NCBI RefSeq assembly: GCF_036884655.1
Contig: NC_088355.1
Coordinates: forward strand, 38,941,001-39,005,000
Direction: 5' to 3'
DNA length: 64,000 bases
From: Musa acuminata AAA Group
Lineage: Eukaryota > Streptophyta > Magnoliopsida > Zingiberales > Musaceae
Translations under genes and position numbers: made by a program
Notes under the pieces: generated by a model
The model's database searches: none
Seen by the model: only the letters and a program-made list of their open reading frames with translations
Told to the model about the DNA's origin: nothing
In this document: positions 38,335 to 49,300 of the stretch, piece after piece
Numbering within the stretch: the stretch's first letter is position 1
How the letters are laid out: each line of letters starts with the position of its first letter

Positions 38335-39469
38335 GGTTCTTATATTAATCTTTATTGTTGCTAATGTTTTATGGTCATAGGAACACCATCTCATGACCAC
38401 AACGCTTGATCGAGCCCTTTTATCTCTCTTCATAGGTGGACACTTCATCAACTGAGGTGTCCACAAAATGCTCTTTTCTCTCACTTGAAAGTATACTTCA
38501 ACGTGAGAAGTATTTATAGGATTGAACTCTTTTCAAGGTGCCTTGAGATCGATCGTTGAGGGGTGGTCGAGAAGGATGTTCGCTCTTCGTTGGCTTCTTT
38601 CCTTCTATTTTTTTTTTCTTGACTAATAAAAACTCAACCATAATTAACTGATTAACTTTTGTAGTAAATTTGTGAGGAAAAAAAATTTATATATGAACAA
38701 ATACTAGCAAACTATAACATGCAGCAAAATTAAATAAAAATCATAATAAAATATGATACTAAGATTTATATGAAAAATTCCTCCAACACAAAGGGTAAAA
38801 ACCATAGGGCAAGCTAGAAAAAATATATTATAAAAATAATGAACGTATAAATCTAGGAATCTCTAGCTTAAAACTCAAGCAACAATTACAAAAGAATAAC
38901 AAAGATACAAGGATTACGTCATTGTACATAATATCCAAAATCTTCCAAAGTAATCATAATAAGAATCCACTATAATTCTAATCTAACCTGCAATGAGAAT
39001 ACTGCATAAATGATTGAAAATATCCAATATGTTATTATCATCTTCTTTCCTTTTCTTCTTCTTTTGTTCTTCTGTCTTCAATTGCTACTACTACTTTTTT
39101 TCTCAGCCACATTCATAATCATCGTTGTCCTCTTTTTTTTTTTTCAACCCTAGTAGTTAAAAGCCTATGTTAAAAAAGTTAGAGTTTTAATGTTAATATG
39201 GGTTGTGGGTTATTAAAACCCACTATGGGATAAATTAAGGAGGCTACCTCATGACTCTTCAATGTGAAGCTATGTCAAACAGAGGTTGGCACATCTCTTG
39301 CCTTTCTTCAATAAGGTCGTTGTCAATATGCCTACCATATTATCATCTATGTAGATTTTCTAAAATTATAACTACTTCTCTTTAAATACATTTGGAATCC
39401 AGTGATATCTGATATCTATATGCTTTGACTTAGAATGAAAAATTAGATTCTTACACAAATGGATGGTGC

Positions 39470-42400
39470 TTTGACTATCATAATGCATCACATAATTTTT
39501 CTATTTTAGTCTCAATTCTTGTAAGAATTCTTTCATCCATAATTTTTTTTTTGTAAACTTCTGTAGTTGTAATATATTCTGCCTTTGTGGTGGAGAGAGT
39601 AATATACTTTTATAATTTGGATTAACATAACATAGCTATCCTTGCAAAAATAAGTACAGAACTTGATATGGACTTTCTCATATCAATATCTCTTACCACA
39701 TCTATATTTATGTAACCTATCAATATATGTGGTCTACCTCCAAAGCTTAAACAAGCTTTGGAGCTCCCTCTGAGATGTCTAAATATCCACTTCACTACTG
39801 TCCAGTGTTCTTTGTTTGGATTTGCAAAAAATCCTTATAGCAACATCCACTGCATATGCAATGTTTCGCCTCATACATATCATCACGTGCATTAGACTTT
39901 CAATTATTAAAGCATAAGGTATTGGGAAACCTAGGCCAATATCACACGCATAATGGAAGAAAAAAAAATAAAATCCTAGATTTCCCATAGAAAAAGTTTT
40001 TCATTGTCGTGCGAAGATTGGTGCGTAAAAACTCACAAAATCAAAAACTACATATATATAAAAAAAAAATATGTTAACTAGGAAGATTGTATATCTTTGA
40101 AAATCTATATATTTGTGAGAGAGGATGAAGGGGGTCAATTGTCCCCTTCTCTAGTAGTAATCCACATGGCAGATGTGGTGAAGACGCTCCTCAAATTACA
40201 ACATGATCCTCCTCTCCACGTGCACCACGTAATCAAGAAAGGGCTAGCCTTTTTTACTATCCATATGCACCCTAATTGGGGTTGTCAACTAAGGAGGAGA
40301 GAGAAAGAGGCGTATAGGAGATGGCAACTAAAAAGGGTCTAGCTAGTGCACCTTTGGTTCCCTCTTATTTATAAAGGTCCTTGTCAACTTAACCTTAATG
40401 AATTCTACTCTATTCAATATTGGATCTTCAACCAACTATCAAAGTCTCTTAGATTAGTAGATCTCTACCTAATAATATCTTATTGGCTCTTATTGAATCT
40501 TATTCATAAGATCCAATAATCTATGGGCTTATTGGATATCCAATAAGATAGGAGTTCTAACGGATATCTCATATTCGAACCTCTACTTGTCGTAATACCT
40601 ACCATATGTTTGTGACCCTCTATGCCCAAATCGAGCTAGCTATGAGTCGTGCTTATTATAACTCCTTGTAGCTCAGTAAATTATTTTTATACTAATTCAC
40701 TCGACTCATCGATTATAGACACACTAAGCCTATACAATACAGGAGAATCCAATTCATTGAATATGTTTATCTTCAGTTATCATATATCTATAGTCCCTTA
40801 TCCATTTAATATCCTAGAGAATATATATTGACCATGATACTATCAAGCCCATATGGTTTTTACTCAAGTCCCGCTCTAATTGGATTCTCCCGAAGAACCC
40901 TTTCTCTCTCAATCTAAATGATCATGGCTAGAAATTTGCCTAAGCAAGAATACATAGGATATTCCTCTCATGACTCCGAGAGCGGATGATCCTCTATCAA
41001 TACTCAATTATTCTCATAAAGTTGGCTACCACTTCCGATAATCGGTTGTGCTAGATTTGAAACTTCCAAGCCTATAAGTTTAGTATCAAAGAGTGGAGTA
41101 CTCATACAGAATATTCTTAGTGTCTCAAGTCTAAGAACCAGATATACCAATAGAAAGATTAAAATCGTTATCTGACAATAAGGTATTATCAACCATGTAG
41201 TATTCTATGAGTGAATCAATTAGTGAACTTATTCTTCAATAAACACATGTATTGTATCCCTAGTATCCCCACATAAGCAACTATGAGACCAGCTACCTCC
41301 ATCCTATGGACGAGTATATAGCACACCAATCTATCCAGCTATCTCGATGTCCCTCTCGAGTAACCTATAATCGAAATTATTTAGTGTGTGTTTAAAGATG
41401 AATCGATCTTATTATCTTGATCTCATCATGATTCGACTCTCATTGCATAGATTCATAGATATCACAAAAGTAATATAAAATAAAAAAATACTAAATAAAT
41501 AATAAGTAAAAAGAGTGTGTATCGTATCACATATGTCATCACTCACGTAATTGGCTTGTAGGACACTTATGACTAGTATAAAGAACATTTTACATTTTCT
41601 CATTCTCCTCACATTTGATGGACTTTGCTTTGAGCATAACTTGAAGTAACCTAAAAGAGGAAAGTGAACTGGATTTGCAATGTTTCATACTAAACCTATC
41701 AAATACCTTCTTGATGTATTTCTCCTATGACAATAAAATCTCCTTATTTTTTCTTTCACGGAAAATTTGTATGCCTAGTATTTACTTTACTGGCCCTATG
41801 TCCTTCATTACATTACAAAGGACCTACTTGGTTTCTTCTTCAACCTATTAATTGTAAATATATCTTTCCTAAGGATAAACATATAATCAACATAAAGTAA
41901 GAGAATAATAAAATCCTCACAAAACTATTTGATATACATATAATGATCTGAAGTTACTCTTTTGTATCCATTTTTAGTCATAAATGAATCAAACTTTTTA
42001 TACCACTATCTTGGAGCTTGCTTCAACCTATACAAGCTTTTCTTTAGCTTACAAACAAAATTTTTTTACCTTTAACTTTGAAGCCTTATGCTTGCTCCAT
42101 ATAAATTTTCTCTAAATCAGAAAAGTTATCTTCACATCCAACTACTCAACCTCTAAGTCCACGCGAGTAGATTGACCAAGAGCAATATGAATATAAGATA
42201 TTTTAACAATATGAGAAAAAATATCTTTAAAGTTAATTTTCTTTTAACTAAAGCATTTCACTACTAATATAATTTTGTACTTTGGTTGAGAATATTATTC
42301 TTGAATCTTCAACCTAAAAACTCACTTATTCTTCAAGACATTCCTTCTCTTTAGTAGTTGTACCAAATCATATATAGTTCTTCTATAGAGCATCTATCTC

Positions 42401-43625
42401 TTCCTACATATCAAATAATCAATTCTTAATTACTTCCTAGTAACTCTCTAGTTCATCTGCATTAGTAAGCATTACATACTCCTTTGTAAAGTATCTTTTG
42501 GAAGGTGACGTTATTTAGAAGATCTTCTCAATTAAAGTTCTATGAAAAGTCGCTCTCCATTCTTGCTCAACATATCCTGCAGGTAGATCAATATCAACTT
42601 TTATACTATCTTCCTTCATATCTCCCACATCACCATGATATACTGGAGGAGTTATTAGGTCATAGTCTACTAATCATTCTAAAAAAGTCTTGGCTAGTGT
42701 CTCTTTCTTTAAATCCTCAAGGGTTTAATCCTCAAAGAAAACTACATCTCTATTTTTAAACACCTTTCGCTTTTCTAAATCTTAAAATTGTAACCAAAAT
42801 AATTATATGAGTAGTCAAGAAAAATATATTCTTTTGTCTTACCATCTAGTTTAGACCTTTTAATGTTTGGAATGTATGCAAATGTATGACAATCAAATAC
42901 TCTCAAGTGCCAGACATCTTTTCCTGATTACACATGCTATATAACATCACCATCTAAAACTGTATAGGGTGATAAGTTGATCATATCAATTACAATCCTC
43001 AAAGTCTCATCCCAAAACTTTTTGGGTAGCTTGGCTTGTGAAAGTATACATCTGATATTTTTCATGATGGTACGATTCATCCTCTCTACAATTGTATTAT
43101 GCTGAGGTGTATCAAGAGCTATCATTTAATGTTGGATGTCATGTAACTTGCATTAATCATCAAACAATCTTATATACTCACCACATTATTTAATCTTATG
43201 CATTTCAATTGTCTTTCTATCTCTCTTTCAACTTTGGCATGAAATTCTTTGAAAATATTAATAACTTGATCTTTGATCTTTATGGCATAGGCTCAAACTT
43301 TACTAAAAAAAGTTATCTATAAAAGTAACAAAATAAAGTACATTACTAATACTAGGAACATTAATAAATCACTATAAATTTTTGTCCTCAAAGATCACAT
43401 GCATCTGTTTAGACACAGTTCAAGGTATATATTTTTCTAGACAAAGCAGAACCTTCAAAGGAACTTCTATATTGTTTACCAGCCAAATAATCAATACAAA
43501 GGTTCAAACATGTACCTTTAAGGTCTGACAATATCTCTCTCTTCGAAAAAACTTATAGTCCCTTCTCACTCATACGTCTCAATCACTTGTTTTACAACTC
43601 TATGTTAAAGTATTTTTCTCTGTAG
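39470..43625 (-). pseudogene. Copia pol remnants (integrase, RT, RNase H)
   Basis: Near 43620-43560 a frame with several stops reads like the copia RLGHMSEKGL motif (here RRMSEKGL). At 43125-42937 a 62-codon open piece carries integrase core sequence (TPQHNTIVERMNRTIMKNIR, then LPKKFW). At about 42115-41870, with stops and frame slips, come KLKK-LYRLKQAP-like, WYKKFDSFMTKNGYKR and LLYVDY, the last replacing the RT motif YVDD. At about 39990-39470 come ICMRRNIAYAVDVAIR, NKEHWTVVKWIFRHLRG and LSTTKAEYITTTE of RNase H. Internal stops show that it is dead. The RT to RNase H junction is split by a 1.65-kb inserted LTR. Confidence 0.85.
39923..41575. repeat. Solo-LTR-like insertion (copy A1)
   Basis: The segment interrupts copia pol between residues equivalent to KNVP and YAS. 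It starts TGGGAAACCTAGG and ends CTTATGACTA (probably CA originally). GTAT occurs directly on both sides (39919-39922 and 41576-41579), consistent with a short target duplication. No coding sequence lies inside. It is the most complete of four related copies in this window, and its LTR nature is inferred from termini, size and flank duplication. Confidence 0.7.
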
Positions 43626-43845
43626 CATTCAATTACTCACCATAACTTTGATCTGCAACTTGTATAAAGTATGACATTTTTTTCCATTAGCTACAACAAG
43701 GGAATCCTTACTAAGTTTCAATTATCTTATATAAAAATATGTTATCAAAGTCTTCATTATATAGCCTTCAAATTGAAATTAAAGTCAACATCAAATCAAC
43801 CACATGTCTCACATCCTTAAGTACCAACTTGCAACCAAGATTGTG

Positions 43846-43959
43846 TTAATCATAAGTGTCCTACGAGCCAAACATTTGAGTGATAGCACGTGTGACAAGA
43901 TATGCATTCTTTTTACTTATTATTATTATGATATTTTCTCACTTTATATTGTTTGGTAT

Positions 43960-43993
<34 letters not shown>

Positions 43994-44197
43994 ATATATA
44001 TATATACACATATATATATATATACACATATATATATATATACACATATATATATATATACACATATATATATATATACACATATATATATATATACACA
44101 TATATATATATATACACATATATATATATACATATATATATATACATATACATATATATATACATATATATATATATACATATACATATATATATAC

Positions 44198-44230
<33 letters not shown>

Positions 44231-44880
44231 ATGATATCTATGTATTTGTGTAATGAGAATTGAATTATGAGATCATGATAATGAGACCAATTTACCTTTA
44301 AACATAGACCCTAAATAATCTCAGTTATAACTCACTTGAGAGGGACATCGAGATTACCAGATAAATCGGTGTGTTATACACATTTCCATATGATCGAGAT
44401 AGCTAGTCTCATAGCTGCTCGTATAGGAGCACTATGGGTACAATGTAGGTGCTCCTTAGAGAATAAGTTCATTGATTAATTCGCTCATAGAATGCTTAAT
44501 GATTGATGATGTCTCATTATCAGACAACGATTCTATCATCCCAATGGTATATATGATCCTTAGACTTAAGACATCAAGGATATCCTGTATGAGTACTCCA
44601 CTCTTTGATATTGGACTTATAGGTTTATAAGTTTCAAATCTAACACAATTGGCCATCAAAAATGATAGTCAATCTTATGAGGGCTATTGAGTATCGATAG
44701 ACAATTATCCACACTCGATGTCATTAGAGCAATATCCAAGGTCATTCGGATTGAGAGAAAAAAAGTTCTCCGGGAGAATCCGATTAGAGCGAGACTCGAA
44801 TAGAAACCGTATGGGCCTGACAGCACAATGCTCGATATACGATCTCTGTGATATTAGATGAATGAGGTGTAGAGAAATCT
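43846..44880. repeat. Inverted partial copy of the A1 LTR (copy A2)
   Basis: The start, ATCATAAGTGTCCTAC, is the reverse complement of the A1 right end. Reverse-complement similarity continues past a TA/CA microsatellite, through GGGACATCGAGAT, GTCTCATAG, AAACCGTATGGGCCTGA and beyond. Its far end breaks off near a junction with copy A3 in the opposite orientation. Confidence 0.75.
43959..44231. repeat. Compound TA/CA microsatellite
   Basis: About 270 bp of alternating TA runs are interrupted by CACA or CATA at a period near 18-21 bp. It lies inside LTR copy A2 where A1 has only a short TTATATT...GATATC stretch, so it expanded after the copies separated. Long Ile/Tyr/His frames on both strands are artefacts of this repeat. 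Confidence 0.92.
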
Positions 44881-44884
44881 AATG

Positions 44885-46425
44885 GTGACATCATATACAT
44901 AATAGAAAAATAAAAAAAAATAAAATTCTTTAATTTCTCAAAAAGGTTTTCGTCATCGTGAAAAGATTAGTGTCTAAAAACTTATAAAATTAAAAAACTA
45001 TGTGTGAGACGGTTGTGTTACATAGGAAGATCATATATCCCTGAATTTCTACAAATATATGGGAGAGGATAAAGGATGTCAAGCACCCTCCTTTTTAGTG
45101 ATGATCCATATGGCAGGGGCTGCGAAGACGCTCCTTAAATTTCCTCGTTGCATGCACCATGCAATCAAGAAGAGGTTGGCCCTTCTTGCTATCCACATGC
45201 CCTAAACAGGGGCTATAGGCTGAGAAGGAGAGGGGGAGAGGAAAATAAGATGTGATAGCTAAAAAGTCTAGCCTATGGCCCTTTGGTTCCCTCCTATTTA
45301 TGGAGGTCTCTTGTCAACTTAACCCTAATAGATCATACCCTATTGGGTATTCGATCTCTATCCAATTATCCAAGCCTTTTATATTAGTAGATCTTTACCC
45401 AATAGTCTCTTAGCTCTTATTGGATATCATTTATATGATTCAATAATTTATGGGTTTAATGGATATTCAATAAAGATAAGGGCTCCGACGGATATCTCAT
45501 CTTTGAACCTTTACTCGTCACAACACCTACCATATGTGTGTGACCCTCTAGGCCTAATATCAAACTAGCTATCAGTCATACCTACCAGAATTTCTTCTGA
45601 CTCAGTGAATTATTATCTCAATAATAATTCACTCGACTCATCGACTGCAGACATACTAGGCCACTACACTATAGTCCTTGGACGATAAAGGGGAATCCAA
45701 TCTTTTGAACATATATGTCCTCAGTTACTATGTATCTATAGTCCCTCGTCTATCTAATATCAAAGAGACCATACACTAGGTATGGTGCTGTTAAACCCAT
45801 ACGGTTTCTCCTCGAGTCTCACTTTAATCAGATCCTCTCAAAGAACTCTTTCTCTCTCAATCGGAATGACTTTAGCCAAGGATTTGTCTGAGTAAAAACA
45901 TATAAGATATTTCTCTCATAATACTGAGAGCAGATGATCCTCTATCGATACTTAATAGCCCTCATAAGGTTGACTACTATTCTTGATGATCGACTATGCT
46001 AGATCTAAAACTTTTAAACCTATAAGTCTGGTATTAGAGAGTAAGTACTCATATAGGACATCCTTTGTGTCTTAAGTTTAACGGCCAAGTACACCATTGG
46101 GATGATGAAATCACTATCTAACAATGAAGTATTATAAACCATCTAGTATTCCGTGAGTGGATCAATCAATTAACTCATTCTCCAATGAGCACCTACACTA
46201 TAGCCATAGTGTCCCTACACGAGTAAATATGAGACTAGCTGCCTCCATCATATAGATGATATATAGTATACTGGTCTATTCAGTTATCTCGATGTCCCTT
46301 TCGAGTAACCTATGACCGAGACTATTTAGGGTTTGTGTTTAAAGATGAATCGGTCTCATTATCATGATCTCATCACGATTCGATTCATATTGCACAGATC
46401 CATAGACATCACAATATATTTATAC
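44885..46425. repeat. Direct partial copy of the A1 LTR (copy A3)
   Basis: This copy follows A1 in the same orientation from near A1's left end (AAATAAAATTCTTTAATTTC vs AAATAAAATCCTAGATTTCC) to near GATCCATAGACATCACAA. It lacks A1's right terminal segment. Confidence 0.75.
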
Positions 46426-47110
46426 AGATAGTGATTCCATTATCCTAGTGGTATATCTAGTCCTTAGACTTGAGACACCAAGACATTCTATATAAATACT
46501 TCACTTTTTGATACTTGAATTATAGACCTAGAAATTCTAAATTTAGCACAATTGGTCATTGGTAGTGATAGCTAACTTTACGAGAATTATTGAGTGTTGA
46601 TAGAAGATCATTCACTCTCAATGATATGAGAAAAATATCTCATGTGTTCTTGCTCAGGTAAATCTCTAGCTATGGTCATTCGGATCGAAAGAGAAAGAAT
46701 TCTTTGGGAGAATCTGATTAAAGCAAGACTTGAGTAGAAACCGTATAAGCCTGATAACATCATGTCTGGTATACGATCTCTGGAATATTAGATAGATGAG
46801 AGGCTATAGATACACGATAACCAAGGACAAATAGGTCTAATGGATTAGATTCTCCTGCATCATTTGGGGATTACGACGTAGTGGTAGAATACATCCGCAA
46901 TCGATAAGTCGAGTGAATTATTTTAGAGATAATAATTCACTAAGCCAAAAAGAGTTATGATATGTGTGACTCATGACCAACTCGATATTAGGCCTAGAGG
47001 GTCACACATATGGTAGATGTTGTGACGACTAGATGTTCGGATATGAGAGATCCGCTAAAGCCCCTATCTTATTGGATATTCAATAGACCCCTGAATTATT
47101 AGATCCTATG
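46426..47110. repeat. Inverted partial copy of the A1 LTR (copy A4)
   Basis: This is a reverse-complement match to part of A1 (about 40480-41190), with shared segments such as GGTATATCT(A/G)GT, CTTAGACTTGAGACAC and GGTCATTCGGAT. It abuts the outer copia 5' LTR. With A3 it forms a long imperfect palindrome. Confidence 0.72.
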
Positions 47111-47590
47111 GATGAGTAACACACAGCGGAATTAAACGAAAATTATAATCACATAGAATAATAAGATTTACACGAAAAACCCTCTCAAACACGAAGTGTA
47201 AAAATCACGGGCAAAGCTAGAGAAGCGTATCAACTATAACAATAATCAATATACAAATCTCAAAATATCTTGCCCAAAAATCAAGCAATAATCACAAGAG
47301 AATAACAAGGATATAAGAATTATGTCACCATGCACAATATCCAAAAAACTTGTTCCATGATTACAACAAGAATCCACTATAAATCTGATCTAACTTGAGG
47401 TGAGAACACTCTCTGTATTGTCCTCTCCCTTTTCTTCTTCTTTTGCCCTCAATTGCTACTACTGCTGCTTCTTCCTTTTTCTCAACCATGTTTACAGCCA
47501 CCACTGTCTTTTTTTTATATATAGCCCTAGCCATTAAAAACCTAGGTTAAAAGAGTTAGGGTTTTAATTTTAATATCTGTTTCTTAACAA

Positions 47591-48791
47591 CCAAAATGAA
47601 GAGGCTAGAGAGGCAAATGTTGTTGATGAAAGCATTTGATAAAAATGGATGGGTTTAAGTGTGATAATATTTGTAGTTCCCCTAAGAACCCCTTAGTAAA
47701 GGTTGTCAAAATGTCTCTTTTCCGGATGGCTAAGACAAAAGTGGTAAACTTTTTTTTATAATTCTTGACTTATAAAATTAAGTTTAAACTTGGCCCATTG
47801 GTCGAAGGAGTTGATAGAGTTAGGGGCAACCATATGTACTATTCTTCAATCACTCCTCGAAGAATAGTCGAGAAGGATCAAGGCATGAGTATGTCATACA
47901 AGCATATAAACAATTATTATATTACTATTATATAAAAAAAACTTTATTATTAAAAATTAAAATAAATAATAATAGATCAAATATATAATGTCTATTTTTG
48001 GATACTACTAAAAAAAATTTTATCTGATTTATAAATGTATTGTCATCAGGTCATAACGATGTCGATCTGCAAGAAAAAATAGGCTCACTTTTTTTTCTCT
48101 TTCTATCATTCATTTGGACAAAGAGAAGATGAGAGAAGATATATAATCTTTCAATAACTAGTTGTTTTATTCATATGAGGTCTTATCCTTTTATAAACAA
48201 AAGCAAAGAGATTAAGATAAGTAATTAGAATAGTTTCTCCCATCAACGTTATTTCTTAAATAATCTTACTATAATTAGATTTCCTTTCTATTGACCTATA
48301 ATTATAATTATAATTTAATTATATCGATAATAGGATCACATAATCTAATACGCTAAATTTACGGTATGCTTGAATTTCTATAAAAATCAAAAGTCTTTTA
48401 GTGTTGGAAGGCAAAATCCTTAGGAGATGCCCTTTCTTGAGTTAATTGGTAGAAAAGGAATAACAGCTTGCACAATCCCTGCAAGGGTCAGGACTGTCAA
48501 GTTGGTGAATGCCTTGGCATCCCTAGTTGGAAAATTAATTAGCTAGGCATTGAATCAAATTAGTATGTTTATAATGTAAGGTAATATTTTAATTTCAAGT
48601 CATTATACACTTTATGAGTATAAGACCTAGCTCAGTAGCTAGTCCAATCTCATTCAAAGAAAAGACAAAGGAAACATTAATATAGACAAATGTTTGGAAT
48701 TTTTTTTGTCACATTTCTAAGCATGAACAGGACAGTCACTACCAATTATACTCTTAATCTCTAATATCCATGTTTTTGTGACAAAAACATC

Positions 48792-48879
<88 letters not shown>

Positions 48880-49300
48880 CATGATGTTGTCACCAGAGAG
48901 ACTGAAAAGAGGGCCATCACTTAAATGACATGAAACCAGAGAAGCCATTTAATTTAAGAGAATTTTCTTCAGAACATTTGTCTTCCTGCAGAGAGTGCAC
49001 CTCCACATTTATGGACTCAAGGCATTGATGGAGAAAACAATATTTGATATCATTCTCAGTGACCAACATCCTGATGAGAGACAGCAGTAATTTTGCTCCC
49101 TTCCTCATCAGAAACAGCAACACAAATTCATCTGGTCAAATACAAGAACTTTCCTGAACTGCAAACTGATTCAATTTACAGGATACAAGCTAACCTGATA
49201 AAACCCCAGAAAAGCAATGGCATTCACAAGATTATAGTCATTTCACAAGGAATGCTACGTGCTACATTATACAACTAGCTACAGAAACCTATATAAATCA
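47591..49300. other. AT-rich intergenic and SMXL 3' flank
   Basis: No gene was recognised from 47591 to about 48780. The last few hundred bases probably include the SMXL 3' UTR. A compound microsatellite lies at 48795-48875. Confidence 0.5.
48795..48875. repeat. Compound (TA)n(GA)n microsatellite
   Basis: A TA run (48795-48837) passes directly into a GA run (48841-48875). Confidence 0.92.

Larger units (their letters stand above)
36649..38679. other. AT-rich intergenic with minisatellites, no gene seen
   Basis: No coding capacity was recognised. A degenerate tandem array of about 40-bp units (ATAGATGGATGTTTTATGATCAATT-like) runs at about 37074-37320, and a two-copy tandem repeat lies at 38241-38334. 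Confidence 0.5.
38680..47590 (-). mobile_element. Degenerate Ty1/copia LTR retrotransposon, heavily invaded
   Basis: Two diverged direct repeats of about 500 bp bound the element (about 38683-39215 and 47113-47590). Both contain an AATTAAA start, AAGAATCCACTATAA, CTTCTTCTTTTG and CAATTGCTACTACT. Pol fragments lie between them on the minus strand in copia order: GAG-pre-integrase, integrase, RT, RNase H toward lower coordinates. The left repeat is therefore the 3' LTR and the right one the 5' LTR. Copies of an unrelated LTR interrupt the internal region. Boundaries are approximate and no target duplication was identified. Confidence 0.75.

Noticed and set aside
43959..44231. Regular CACA spacing that superficially resembles a CRISPR array
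   Set aside because: Spacers are only TA runs, the unit is not a fixed repeat with unique spacers, and the genome is plant nuclear.
43804..44263. Long Ile/Tyr/His frames on both strands
   Set aside because: They are translations of the TA/CA microsatellite and exist in all frames without codon structure.
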